A stretch of 64,000 nucleotides of DNA, taken from contig CACWHC010000002.1 in the NCBI GenBank assembly GCA_902760645.1, positions 62,001 to 126,000 of the forward strand, in the 5' to 3' direction. This DNA comes from an uncultured bacterium (GTDB lineage: Bacteria; Cyanobacteriota; Vampirovibrionia; Gastranaerophilales; Gastranaerophilaceae). The notes under the pieces are model-generated. The model ran no database searches. It worked only from the letters and a program-made list of their open reading frames with translations, and was not told the DNA's origin. The position numbers were made by a program, and so were the translations under genes. The stretch's first letter is position 1. Every line of letters starts with the position of its first letter. Of the stretch, positions 27,131 to 34,963 are shown piece after piece.

Positions 27131-28135
27131 TTATGACAAATCCCAACGACCGCAGGTACCGCCCCAACGAGCAATGATATTACCCTGAATGTCTTTTATT
27201 TTATCATAATGAGGAACTTCACCTTCTCCTTCAATAATTGTAATAACTTCACAATTATTCGAACAGCCGTTGCAGTCACAGGTAATTGAATGGAAGTGCA
27301 TATCACCTACTTCCCAACCTTTAAATTTAGTTTCGGCTTCAGTATATTGGTGATTTTCCATAGCCAAAAGTGCTGCACCGATTGCCCCCATTGTTTGGTG
27401 ATGGTCAGGTACGACAATTTTCGTTTTAAGTTCTTCTTCAAAAGCTTTTACCATGCCTATATTACTTGCAACACCGCCCTGAAATGATACTGTCGGCAAT
27501 AATTCTTTACCCAGTGCGAGATTACTCAGATAATTTCTTACAAGAGCCTGGCAAAGTCCGTACAATAAATCTTCTACCGGATAACCGAGCTGCTGTTTAT
27601 GAATAAGGTCACTTTCTGCAAATACTCCGCATCTTCCGGCGATTCTTGCAGGATTAGTGGATTTTAATGCGGTAGATCCGAATTCTTCAATAGGGACATT
27701 TAATCTTTGAGCCTGATGGTCAAGAAAACTTCCTGTACCTGCGGCACAAACGGTATTCATTGCAAAATCCGTTACAATCCCGTCACGGAGAATAATAATT
27801 TTACTGTCTTGTCCGCCGATTTCAAGGATGGTTTGTACTCCGGGTACATAAGTGCTTGCAGCTACCGCATGAGCTGTTATTTCGTTTTTGATAACATCCG
27901 CACCCGTTAAAGAACCTGCCAAAGCTCTGCCTGAACCTGTTGTTCCTACACCCATTACGTTATAGTCTGTTAATTTCTTTTTATATAATTCTTTTAAACC
28001 GGTCTGTACTGCTAAAACAGGTTTACCTGCTGTTCTCAGCATATAGCTGTCAACATATTTACCGTTTTCATCAACCAGCGCAAGTTTAGTTGTTACCGAT
28101 CCTACATCTATCCCTAAATATACTGTTAAACTCAT
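27131..28135 (-). CDS. (R)-2-hydroxyacyl-CoA-dehydratase activase-type ATPase (BadF/HgdC family)
   Basis: A 334-aa ASKHA-fold ATPase. GIDVGSVTTKLALVD is phosphate-loop 1. NTVCAAGTGSFLDHQAQRL and RCGVFAESDLIHKQQLG hold the two cysteines that bind a [4Fe-4S] cluster across the dimer. FQGGVASN and GAIGAALLA complete the nucleotide site. The family injects electrons into 2-hydroxyacyl-CoA dehydratases or benzoyl-CoA reductases. The C-terminal 60 residues carry extra cysteines (CDCNGCSNNCEV, GGTCGRWD), a tail also known from the large multi-domain activase proteins. No dehydratase subunit is adjacent. I place the start at ATG 28135, since AAGGA is 7 bases before it and only 1 base before the alternative ATG 28141. 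Confidence 0.9.
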   Translation of the reverse strand: MSLTVYLGIDVGSVTTKLALVDENGKYVDSYMLRTAGKPVLAVQTGLKELYKKKLTDYNVMGVGTTGSGRALAGSLTGADVIKNEITAHAVAASTYVPGVQTILEIGGQDSKIIILRDGIVTDFAMNTVCAAGTGSFLDHQAQRLNVPIEEFGSTALKSTNPARIAGRCGVFAESDLIHKQQLGYPVEDLLYGLCQALVRNYLSNLALGKELLPTVSFQGGVASNIGMVKAFEEELKTKIVVPDHHQTMGAIGAALLAMENHQYTEAETKFKGWEVGDMHFHSITCDCNGCSNNCEVITIIEGEGEVPHYDKIKDIQGNIIARWGGTCGRWDLS

Positions 28136-28279
28136 TTTCATTCCTTATTTGTCTATATCTGTAATAATCTTGTACAAATAAATTTTACCACAAAAATAAA
28201 ATCATTTAATCGGGTAGTTACAAAAATATATTTATTGTGTTAATATATTGTTGTTAATAATTAGAGGAAAACTTAGCTC

Positions 28280-28846
28280 ATGGACAAAATAAAAATAATT
28301 ACACCGTTGTTGGTATTGGCTATAATATTTGGAATAAACGGTTTTACAGGTGCTCAGGACAGGGATACAGATCCGTTAAAGACCATAAATCGTATAAATG
28401 GTACACCTAGTGCTGTTGCAGTTCCTGCAGTGAAAAACAATACTGCAGCATCGCAAACTTCACAAACTTCATCAAAAAATTATTTATCGGTATCTCCGTT
28501 AACTGTTGTTCAGCAGCCAAAGTTTTATTTGGGTAAAAATATAAAATTTACTGCTAAATTTGATAAATTTTCAAACCTTGGTTTAGATTATAAACCGGCA
28601 TTCAGAAGTTCGGAAAAATATATATCTTTACTAATCCAAAGACCGGATGTAGTAAGTAACGATATTCCGTTGTCTGAATTAAAAATTTTTGTTGAAAGAG
28701 AAAGTGCAGAAAAGTATATAGACCTTAATGCAGGTGATGAAATTGAGGTATCCGGGAGTATTTTCTCTGTTGCTTTGGGTGATCCTTGGATGACAGTCGA
28801 TGATTTCAGGGTTATAAAAACTTCACCGACAAAAATTATTAAGTAA
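28280..28846 (+). CDS. Exported protein of unknown function
   Basis: A 188-aa protein. The N-terminal hydrophobic segment KIIIT-type (residues 4-25, ending FTGAQ) is a signal peptide or anchor. A Ser/Thr/Ala-rich linker covers about 40-75. The C-terminal domain of about 110 residues is beta-rich (KFYLGKNIKFTAKFDKFSNL, GDEIEVSGSIFSVALGDPWM), with an OB-fold-like feel: 'G-x-E/K-IEVSG' strands as in nucleic-acid- or metal-binding OB domains. That is an impression only. It lies 27 bases upstream of the GH57 gene and may be co-transcribed. Confidence 0.75.
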   Translation: MDKIKIITPLLVLAIIFGINGFTGAQDRDTDPLKTINRINGTPSAVAVPAVKNNTAASQTSQTSSKNYLSVSPLTVVQQPKFYLGKNIKFTAKFDKFSNLGLDYKPAFRSSEKYISLLIQRPDVVSNDIPLSELKIFVERESAEKYIDLNAGDEIEVSGSIFSVALGDPWMTVDDFRVIKTSPTKIIK

Positions 28847-28872
28847 TATATTGTTATTTATGGGGTTAAAGA

Positions 28873-31377
28873 ATGGCAGAAAATGAAAATAAGTCTAAAA
28901 AAGATGTATTTTTGACTATACATGGTCACTTTTATCAGCCGCCGAGAGAAAATCCGTGGCTTGATGCGATTGAACTTCAGGATAGTGCATTACCTTTTCA
29001 TGACTGGAATGAGCGTATAAATAAAGAATGCTATAACCCGAATTCAGTTTCTAAAATTGTTGATAGCAGAAATAAAATTTTGGATGTAGTTAATAATTAT
29101 GAATATATGAGTTTTAACTTTGGTCCGACTTTGTTATCCTGGATGGAAAAATACGCACCCCATACTTATGAAAGAATTGTAAAAGCGGACATTGAGAGTC
29201 GTGCTGAACATGGCGGGCATGGAAACGCTATGGCACAGGTATACAATCATATGATAATGCCTCTTGCAAATGAGCATGATAAAGAAACTCAGGTTAAATG
29301 GGGTATTTATGATTTTGAATATCGTTTTGGCAGAAAACCTGAAGGAATATGGCTTGCAGAAACGGCGGTTGATGATGATACATTAAGAGTTTGTGAAGCA
29401 AACGGAATTAAATTCGTTGTATTATCTCCGTATCAGGCATTAAAAATAAGGGAAGAAGGAACAAATGAATGGCAGGACGTAAGCTGGGGAAATGTTGATC
29501 CTGCACGTTCATACAGATATTATATAAAATCTGCCGAAGGTAAATATATTGATTTATTCTTCTATGATGGTGCTATATCACGTTCAGTTGCTTTTGATGA
29601 GCTTTTAAAAGACGGAAATAAGTTCGTAAAGCGTTTAAAAGAGGGCGTATCCGAATTAAGGGATTATCCTCAGCTTGTAAATATTGCGACTGATGGTGAA
29701 AGTTACGGTCATCATACAAAATTTGGGGATATGGCATTAGCTTATGTTTTAAAAGTCCGTGCAGAGGCTGAGGGTTTTAAAATCACAAATTACGCTGAAT
29801 ATCTTGAAAATTACAGAAGTAATTATGAGGCTGATATTAAACAGGCATCATCATGGAGTTGTTTCCATGGTGTAGGCAGATGGAAAGAAGATTGCGGCTG
29901 CTCTACAGGCGGACATCCGGGTTGGAACCAAAAATGGCGTAAGCCGTTAAGAGATGCTCTTGATTATTTGAGGGATGAGTTGGCTGTTGTTTTTGAAAAA
30001 GAGGGTATTAAATATTTTGATGATGTTTGGGAAGTCAGAAATAAATATATTCAGGTAATTCTTGACAGAAGTCGTGTTAATCTCGACAAATTTCAGAACG
30101 AAAATTTCAAACCTGATTTATCTTATGAAGATAAAGTCAAAGCTATGGAATTGCTCGAAATTCAGCGTCAAACCCTTTTAATGTATACAAGCTGCGGTTG
30201 GTTTTTCTCGGAAATTTCAGGTATAGAAACCGTTCAGATAATGAAGTATGCTGCCCGTGCAATGCAGCTTGCAACAAGGTTTACAGGTAAAAATCTTGAG
30301 AAGAAATTCCTGGATATTTTGAGTGAAGCCAAGAGTAATTTACCTGAATACGGTACGGGTAAAGATATTTTTGAAAAATTTGTTCGTCCGTCAATTGTTA
30401 CATTAAAACAGATTGCTTGTCTGTGGGCAATTTCTGCTTTATATCAGGATTTTGAGGACGAAGAAAATATATATTGTTATATAGTGGACAGAAAAGATTG
30501 TCAGAGAATTAATAAGGGTAATTCAACATTATTGCTTGGTCATATTGAAGTTATGTCAAGAATTACCTTGCAGCGTTCTAATTTGACGTTTGCCCTAATG
30601 CAGTATTCTGATGGAGATTTCCATTGTGCGATTAAAGAATATTCGGATGCGGACGAGTATCATACAATGAAACAGAATTTGACAAAAGTATTTATGTTGA
30701 ATCCTATTACTGAAATTATACGTTCCATTGACGAATATTTTGGTAAAGAATACTTTACTTTGAAGGATATATTTATTGAAGAGAGAAGAAAAATTCTGCA
30801 ATTATTACTGAAAGGCAAAATGGAGAAATTTGCCCAGACGTATCAGGAATTGTATCGAGAGGGGAAAAGCTCTATATACCAAATGCAGTCTATGGGTGTT
30901 GCTCCGCCTGAAGAATTTAAAATTGCAGCAAAATATGCGTTGGGTAAAAACTTCAATGACATAATTAATTCTGCCGGCGGTTTTGTTGATTCTGCGGATT
31001 TGCAGGCGGTAGAAGTAATTAATTATGAGGCAAATGCACTCGGCATAAAAATTGATAAATCTTTATCAAACAAAATTTTTGCAAAGAAAATCGAGCAAAA
31101 TATAAACAGGCTTGCATACAGTCTTGAAATGCAGCAGGCAGAAGTGCTTTTGGAATTATTTGAGCATATCGAAAAAATAGATTTGGAAGTTGATATTTCA
31201 GAAGCTCAGAATACCTACTATACAAGGATTTATCATAAAATAGGCGAGATTATTGAAGTCAGTAAGAAGTCTAAACGCAGAAGTGAAAGAAACTTTATTC
31301 AAATGCTTTTGGATATTGGTGACAAATTGAATATTAATACGGATTTCTATAGAACTATTGTTGAAAGAGAATTGTAA
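28873..31377 (+). CDS. Glycoside hydrolase family 57 protein with DUF3536-type C-terminal half
   Basis: An 834-aa protein. The N-terminal GH57 catalytic region starts TIHGHFYQPPRENPW. GIWLAETAV near residue 162 carries the nucleophile Glu, and IATDGESYGHH near 272 the Asp acid. The C-terminal half, from about 330, is helical and matches the DUF3536-type companion region (SSWSCFHGVGRWKEDCGC, YTSCGWFFSEISG). These proteins act on alpha-glucans (alpha-amylase, 4-alpha-glucanotransferase or branching activity); the reaction here is not known. No signal peptide is visible. With the GH13-like enzyme at 155-4435 it points to intracellular glycogen-type metabolism. Confidence 0.9.
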   Translation: MAENENKSKKDVFLTIHGHFYQPPRENPWLDAIELQDSALPFHDWNERINKECYNPNSVSKIVDSRNKILDVVNNYEYMSFNFGPTLLSWMEKYAPHTYERIVKADIESRAEHGGHGNAMAQVYNHMIMPLANEHDKETQVKWGIYDFEYRFGRKPEGIWLAETAVDDDTLRVCEANGIKFVVLSPYQALKIREEGTNEWQDVSWGNVDPARSYRYYIKSAEGKYIDLFFYDGAISRSVAFDELLKDGNKFVKRLKEGVSELRDYPQLVNIATDGESYGHHTKFGDMALAYVLKVRAEAEGFKITNYAEYLENYRSNYEADIKQASSWSCFHGVGRWKEDCGCSTGGHPGWNQKWRKPLRDALDYLRDELAVVFEKEGIKYFDDVWEVRNKYIQVILDRSRVNLDKFQNENFKPDLSYEDKVKAMELLEIQRQTLLMYTSCGWFFSEISGIETVQIMKYAARAMQLATRFTGKNLEKKFLDILSEAKSNLPEYGTGKDIFEKFVRPSIVTLKQIACLWAISALYQDFEDEENIYCYIVDRKDCQRINKGNSTLLLGHIEVMSRITLQRSNLTFALMQYSDGDFHCAIKEYSDADEYHTMKQNLTKVFMLNPITEIIRSIDEYFGKEYFTLKDIFIEERRKILQLLLKGKMEKFAQTYQELYREGKSSIYQMQSMGVAPPEEFKIAAKYALGKNFNDIINSAGGFVDSADLQAVEVINYEANALGIKIDKSLSNKIFAKKIEQNINRLAYSLEMQQAEVLLELFEHIEKIDLEVDISEAQNTYYTRIYHKIGEIIEVSKKSKRRSERNFIQMLLDIGDKLNINTDFYRTIVEREL

Positions 31378-31433
31378 TTCCAAAGATGATGTTATAATGT
31401 TAATCAAACTAAAATCCGGTATTAAATCGGAAT

Positions 31434-32021
31434 TTACCAATACATTGAACCTTTTTCCGAAAATATTTTAATCGTATTCCTGATTTTATTTTCAACGGAG
31501 TCAATTTTTTTCAGCAAATTTTCGTCATGAGTTTTTGTTCTCATAACTTTGAGATCAAGTAATTCCTCTTTGGCTTGGCGAACTCTTTGCATGTCTTCTT
31601 CCCTTTTTAAAAACAACCATGCCTCAAATCCGCATCCCGGCGGTGTTACTACCCAACCGCTTGACGGACACATTATACATAGTTTCGGGCGTTCTTCATA
31701 TATTGAGCATAAATTGTTATCAAGGATGTATCTGCATTTGTAAAAGGTCAAATTTTCTTCATCATAACAATCATCTGCTTTTAACTTTTCAATGATGTTG
31801 TCAACCGTTCCTGCATCAACTTCTCTTGCTGCTTCTATTGATGAATAAGGCTCGAAAATTTTTAAAAAATCTTGTGCATAGATATTACCGTCAGCCGCCA
31901 TCTTCTGCATTTCTTTATAGGTATATTTGTTGTTAGTGGAAACACGGCAGCATTTTCCGCACATTTTACACAAATGCTGCGGTCGTGTTTTAATATAATT
32001 CTCCTCATAACTATACACCAT
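31434..32021 (-). CDS. YkgJ-type cysteine-cluster protein
   Basis: A 195-aa protein. CKMCGKCCRVS (residues 18-28) and a later cysteine series (FYKCRYILDNNLCSIYEERP, CIMCPSSGW, PPGCGFEAW) give about eight or nine cysteines in the order of the YkgJ family, thought to bind zinc or an Fe-S cluster. The C-terminal third is a charged helix. The biochemical role of the family is unclear. It is convergent with the GH57 gene, with 56 bases between the stops. Confidence 0.85.
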   Translation of the reverse strand: MVYSYEENYIKTRPQHLCKMCGKCCRVSTNNKYTYKEMQKMAADGNIYAQDFLKIFEPYSSIEAAREVDAGTVDNIIEKLKADDCYDEENLTFYKCRYILDNNLCSIYEERPKLCIMCPSSGWVVTPPGCGFEAWLFLKREEDMQRVRQAKEELLDLKVMRTKTHDENLLKKIDSVENKIRNTIKIFSEKGSMYW

Positions 32022-32146
32022 ATTTTAATTATAATGATTTGTTTTTAGTGGTAAAATTACTTAATATTTCTTAAAATAATCAATATTTCGGCAATTATTT
32101 TTCCTTACATGACTTTATTAAATTAGGTAGTTAAAAGGATAGTGTT

Positions 32147-33652
32147 ATGCAAAATTATGTGCAGAACGGACAAGTCCAGTACACAAATAATCTGAATAAT
32201 CAGGCATCACAACCATATGTGCCGCCTTTACAGCCTGCATATAATCCGGGTCCTCAGCAGGCTCCGGCATGTTCTGCTGTTAATATACAAATCTTTAATC
32301 CTGCTGTTAATCCTGCAACAGGTGCTATTTATCCGGCTCAAACGGGTTCTGCTTATGATGCAGGCACTAACGGCGGATGTTATCCTTCAAACTATTATAC
32401 TACTCAGCCGGGAGGGTATATTTGCGGGCAACAACCTTATCAGCAACCAATAAATAATGGTGTTAATACGCAATACCCATATTCTCAGACAGTAAATCAA
32501 AGTCCTGCCGGACAGACGGGTTTTTATGATGCAAGCGGGAAATATTATCCGTATGTTCAGGACCAGCATGGAAACTTAGGTTATATTGACGATAATGGTC
32601 AATTTAATAAAATTAACGGTTCAAATTCCCAATCACAACAATCAGGTAACGTAAATAGTCAAGAACAGCAAGCAGGTCAGACTGGTGCAGATAGTGATAA
32701 ATCCGTAAATTCAGCTAATAACGCACAAACTGCGGCTAAATCCGAAGAGGATTCTTCTAAGGCAGATATTCAGACAGATTCGGATAATTCATCTCAGGAT
32801 GTAAAAAACTCAGGTTCTGCTTCAGATAATAATCAGCAACAGCAAAATATTAATGACTCAGATGAAAAATCTTCATCGGTGAGTGATGCAAACAGTTCCG
32901 AAAATAGTGATAAAAGTGTAAATTCTTCTCAAAACGCTGAAAATGCTACAGAAGACAAATCTTCTGATAATACAAATTCAGCTGATGAAAAAGGTTTTTA
33001 TGACAAAGACGGAAAGTATCATGAGTATGCACAGGGACCAAACGGCGAAAAAGGTTATATCAATGAAAACGGGCAATTTGTACCGCTAAATTCCGGTACT
33101 GATAATAAAGACAATGTTAATTCTCAAAATGATAATAACAGTTCTGCCGATTCATCAAGTTCAAAAGAAGCAGAAAAATCAACCGAAAAAGTAACTGAAA
33201 AAGCTTCCGAACAGACAGAAGCTGACGGACAAAAAACAAAAAAAATAAAAGTAGTTGCTCTAAGTAACGACTATATAAAAACGTTAGAAAATTATCTTGA
33301 TAGTCAGGATGTTGAAGTCAGAAAAATGGGTGCACATGAAATTGTTGACAGATTGAATGAAGACCCGTCAAGAAAAGATGACCCTGCATTAACAGCTCTT
33401 GTTAATAAAATGTTACAGGATCCGTCTGCGTCTATAAGAGCAGTTGCTCTAAGTATTGTGGAGTCAAGAATGCTTGAGGGTGATAATTTGACTGTTAAAA
33501 TCCTGAAAAAGATGCAAAAAACAAATGACGGATTTGGGTTAGATGCAACTCAGGCTGCAAGTGCCCTTTTGAAGATGGCAGGAAAAACAGTTGAAAAAGA
33601 AGTGCCAGTGGTGGAAAATGAAATTAAAAATAAAAGTAAGGAAACAAAATAA
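32147..33652 (+). CDS. Low-complexity Q/N/S-rich protein with GFYD repeats and HEAT-like C-terminus
   Basis: A 501-aa protein without signal peptide. Residues 1-120 are Pro/Gln/Tyr/Asn-rich. Two copies of a unit of about 32 residues follow: GFYDASGKYYPYVQDQHGNL...NGQF near 125 and GFYDKDGKYHEYAQGPNGEK...NGQF near 284. Between and after them are Ser/Asn/Asp-rich stretches of low complexity. From about 370 a folded helical domain resembles HEAT-type repeats (YIKTLENYLDSQDVEVRKMG, LVNKMLQDPSASIRAVALS). The stop codon overlaps the ATG of the next gene by one base (TAATG), so the two are translationally coupled. The function is unknown; it looks like a scaffold or surface-proximal protein. Confidence 0.8.
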   Translation: MQNYVQNGQVQYTNNLNNQASQPYVPPLQPAYNPGPQQAPACSAVNIQIFNPAVNPATGAIYPAQTGSAYDAGTNGGCYPSNYYTTQPGGYICGQQPYQQPINNGVNTQYPYSQTVNQSPAGQTGFYDASGKYYPYVQDQHGNLGYIDDNGQFNKINGSNSQSQQSGNVNSQEQQAGQTGADSDKSVNSANNAQTAAKSEEDSSKADIQTDSDNSSQDVKNSGSASDNNQQQQNINDSDEKSSSVSDANSSENSDKSVNSSQNAENATEDKSSDNTNSADEKGFYDKDGKYHEYAQGPNGEKGYINENGQFVPLNSGTDNKDNVNSQNDNNSSADSSSSKEAEKSTEKVTEKASEQTEADGQKTKKIKVVALSNDYIKTLENYLDSQDVEVRKMGAHEIVDRLNEDPSRKDDPALTALVNKMLQDPSASIRAVALSIVESRMLEGDNLTVKILKKMQKTNDGFGLDATQAASALLKMAGKTVEKEVPVVENEIKNKSKETK

Positions 33653-34122
33653 TGAGTGTGATAGGTAAAATCGGCAGCGGAATAGGAACACTGGCAGCAA
33701 GAGGTATCGGTCTTGGTGCGGTCGGTATGGTAGCTTATGATGCTCATGTTTTGGGTAAACTTGATGCGGATACTTTTTCTCAATCTCGTGAAGCAAACAG
33801 GCTTGTTGCCGGAGCTCACAGCAGAATGTACCTTGATACTCCAAGCACTGTTGCAGGAAAATTTAAGGATAAAATTTTTAATTTTCAGCTTGGTACAAAC
33901 ATTTTCATGCCATTTGAAGCAGTTGCCGGGTATTTTAAAGGTGTCGCAAATTCCTGTGTTGATAATTGTATTACTCTTGGTGCCGGTCTTATGGCATTAT
34001 TAGGCGGTAAAAGATTGTCAAAAGCGTCTGCTTTTGGGCTTTTCTTATACGGCGGGTATAAATTCTTTACTGACGGATTAGGTATCGGCAGGATAAATCG
34101 TATTAATCCTCCGTTTAAATAA
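33652..34122 (+). CDS. Gly-rich hydrophobic protein coupled to the low-complexity gene
   Basis: A 156-aa protein. Two glycine-rich hydrophobic regions (IGKIGSGIGTLAARGIGLGAVGMVAY at 4-29; CITLGAGLMALLGG and ASAFGLFLYGGYKFF at about 105-140) look able to insert into a membrane; the middle is polar. Its start overlaps the preceding stop by one base. No family is recognised. Tight coupling suggests a complex with the HEAT/low-complexity protein. Confidence 0.75.
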   Translation: MSVIGKIGSGIGTLAARGIGLGAVGMVAYDAHVLGKLDADTFSQSREANRLVAGAHSRMYLDTPSTVAGKFKDKIFNFQLGTNIFMPFEAVAGYFKGVANSCVDNCITLGAGLMALLGGKRLSKASAFGLFLYGGYKFFTDGLGIGRINRINPPFK

Positions 34123-34215
34123 GATTTGTTTAAATTATATTAATACTTTTACTATTTTATAATGTATGTTATAATTATATAGAAAAGTATAATATAATTG
34201 CAGGTGTTGAGATAT

Positions 34216-34854
34216 ATGATTAAGAATAAAAAATTAGTTGCTTTTACATTGGCAGAAGTACTGTTGACTATGGGTATTATTGGCTGTGTTGCATCAATGA
34301 CAATGCCGACTTTAAAAGCAAAAATTGATGCAAGAGCAAATCTTGTTGGTTTGAAGAAATTTTATTCCGAGTTTGCTAATGCTACAAATATTCTTATGAG
34401 CGAGTATTCTGAACCGTTGTATTGGGGATTAAGAGATAATAATGCCGAATCTGCTGATTGGGTTATGGAAAAATACGGAGAACGACTTAGTTTTCAAAGG
34501 GTGTGTGGTGCCGGAGATTCAACTTGTTTCCATTTCCCTATATATTCATATGACGGCAGACGTCAATCAATAACTGCAAGTCAATATAGAAGCTGGTCAT
34601 TAAGAGGATTTATATTAAATAATGGTATGACAGTATTTATTGATGTTAACAACGGTAACTTCTCGATGTTTTTTGATGTAAATGGGTTTAAGAATCCTAA
34701 CAGGTTGGGTGTAGATGTTTTTGCTTGGGCAGTTAATTCTGAAGGTAGAATTGTTCGATATACCGACCCATCTCTTGGTGGTAGCGGTAACGATAACCCT
34801 GAATATAACTATGCTTTTGAAATTATGGAAAACGGCTGGGAAAAGAAATACTAA
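34216..34854 (+). CDS. Type IV pilin-like (prepilin) protein
   Basis: About 212 aa. The N-terminus MIKNKKLVAFTLAEVLLTMG is a class of type IV/type II secretion prepilin. It has a short basic leader, a cleavage site before Phe with the motif (A)FTLAEVLL, and then a hydrophobic helix (TMGIIGCVASMTMPTL). The globular part has two cysteines (RVCGAGDSTCFHF), possibly a disulfide, and a C-terminal FFDVNGFKNPNRLGVDVFAW segment found in many such minor pilins. I prefer ATG 34216; the frame stays open to a TTG at 34198. It stands alone here, with no pilus assembly genes in the window. Confidence 0.85.
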   Translation: MIKNKKLVAFTLAEVLLTMGIIGCVASMTMPTLKAKIDARANLVGLKKFYSEFANATNILMSEYSEPLYWGLRDNNAESADWVMEKYGERLSFQRVCGAGDSTCFHFPIYSYDGRRQSITASQYRSWSLRGFILNNGMTVFIDVNNGNFSMFFDVNGFKNPNRLGVDVFAWAVNSEGRIVRYTDPSLGGSGNDNPEYNYAFEIMENGWEKKY

Positions 34855-34963
34855 TATCGGGTTATTTTAAGATTTATATTTGGAAATTCCCGTAAAACTA
34901 TTTTATTATTTGTGTTTTTGTGTTATTTTTTTGTCATACATGAGATAAGCAAAAGAGGTTTTT

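Noticed and set aside
31390-31433. AAATCCG...CGGAATTT hairpin between the convergent GH57 and YkgJ genes
   Set aside because: The arms pair only with a bulge and no T run follows on either strand.
34855-34963. T-box riboswitch before valS
   Set aside because: The leader is only 109 bases and contains neither the T-box antiterminator signature nor a specifier stem. The same holds before glyS.
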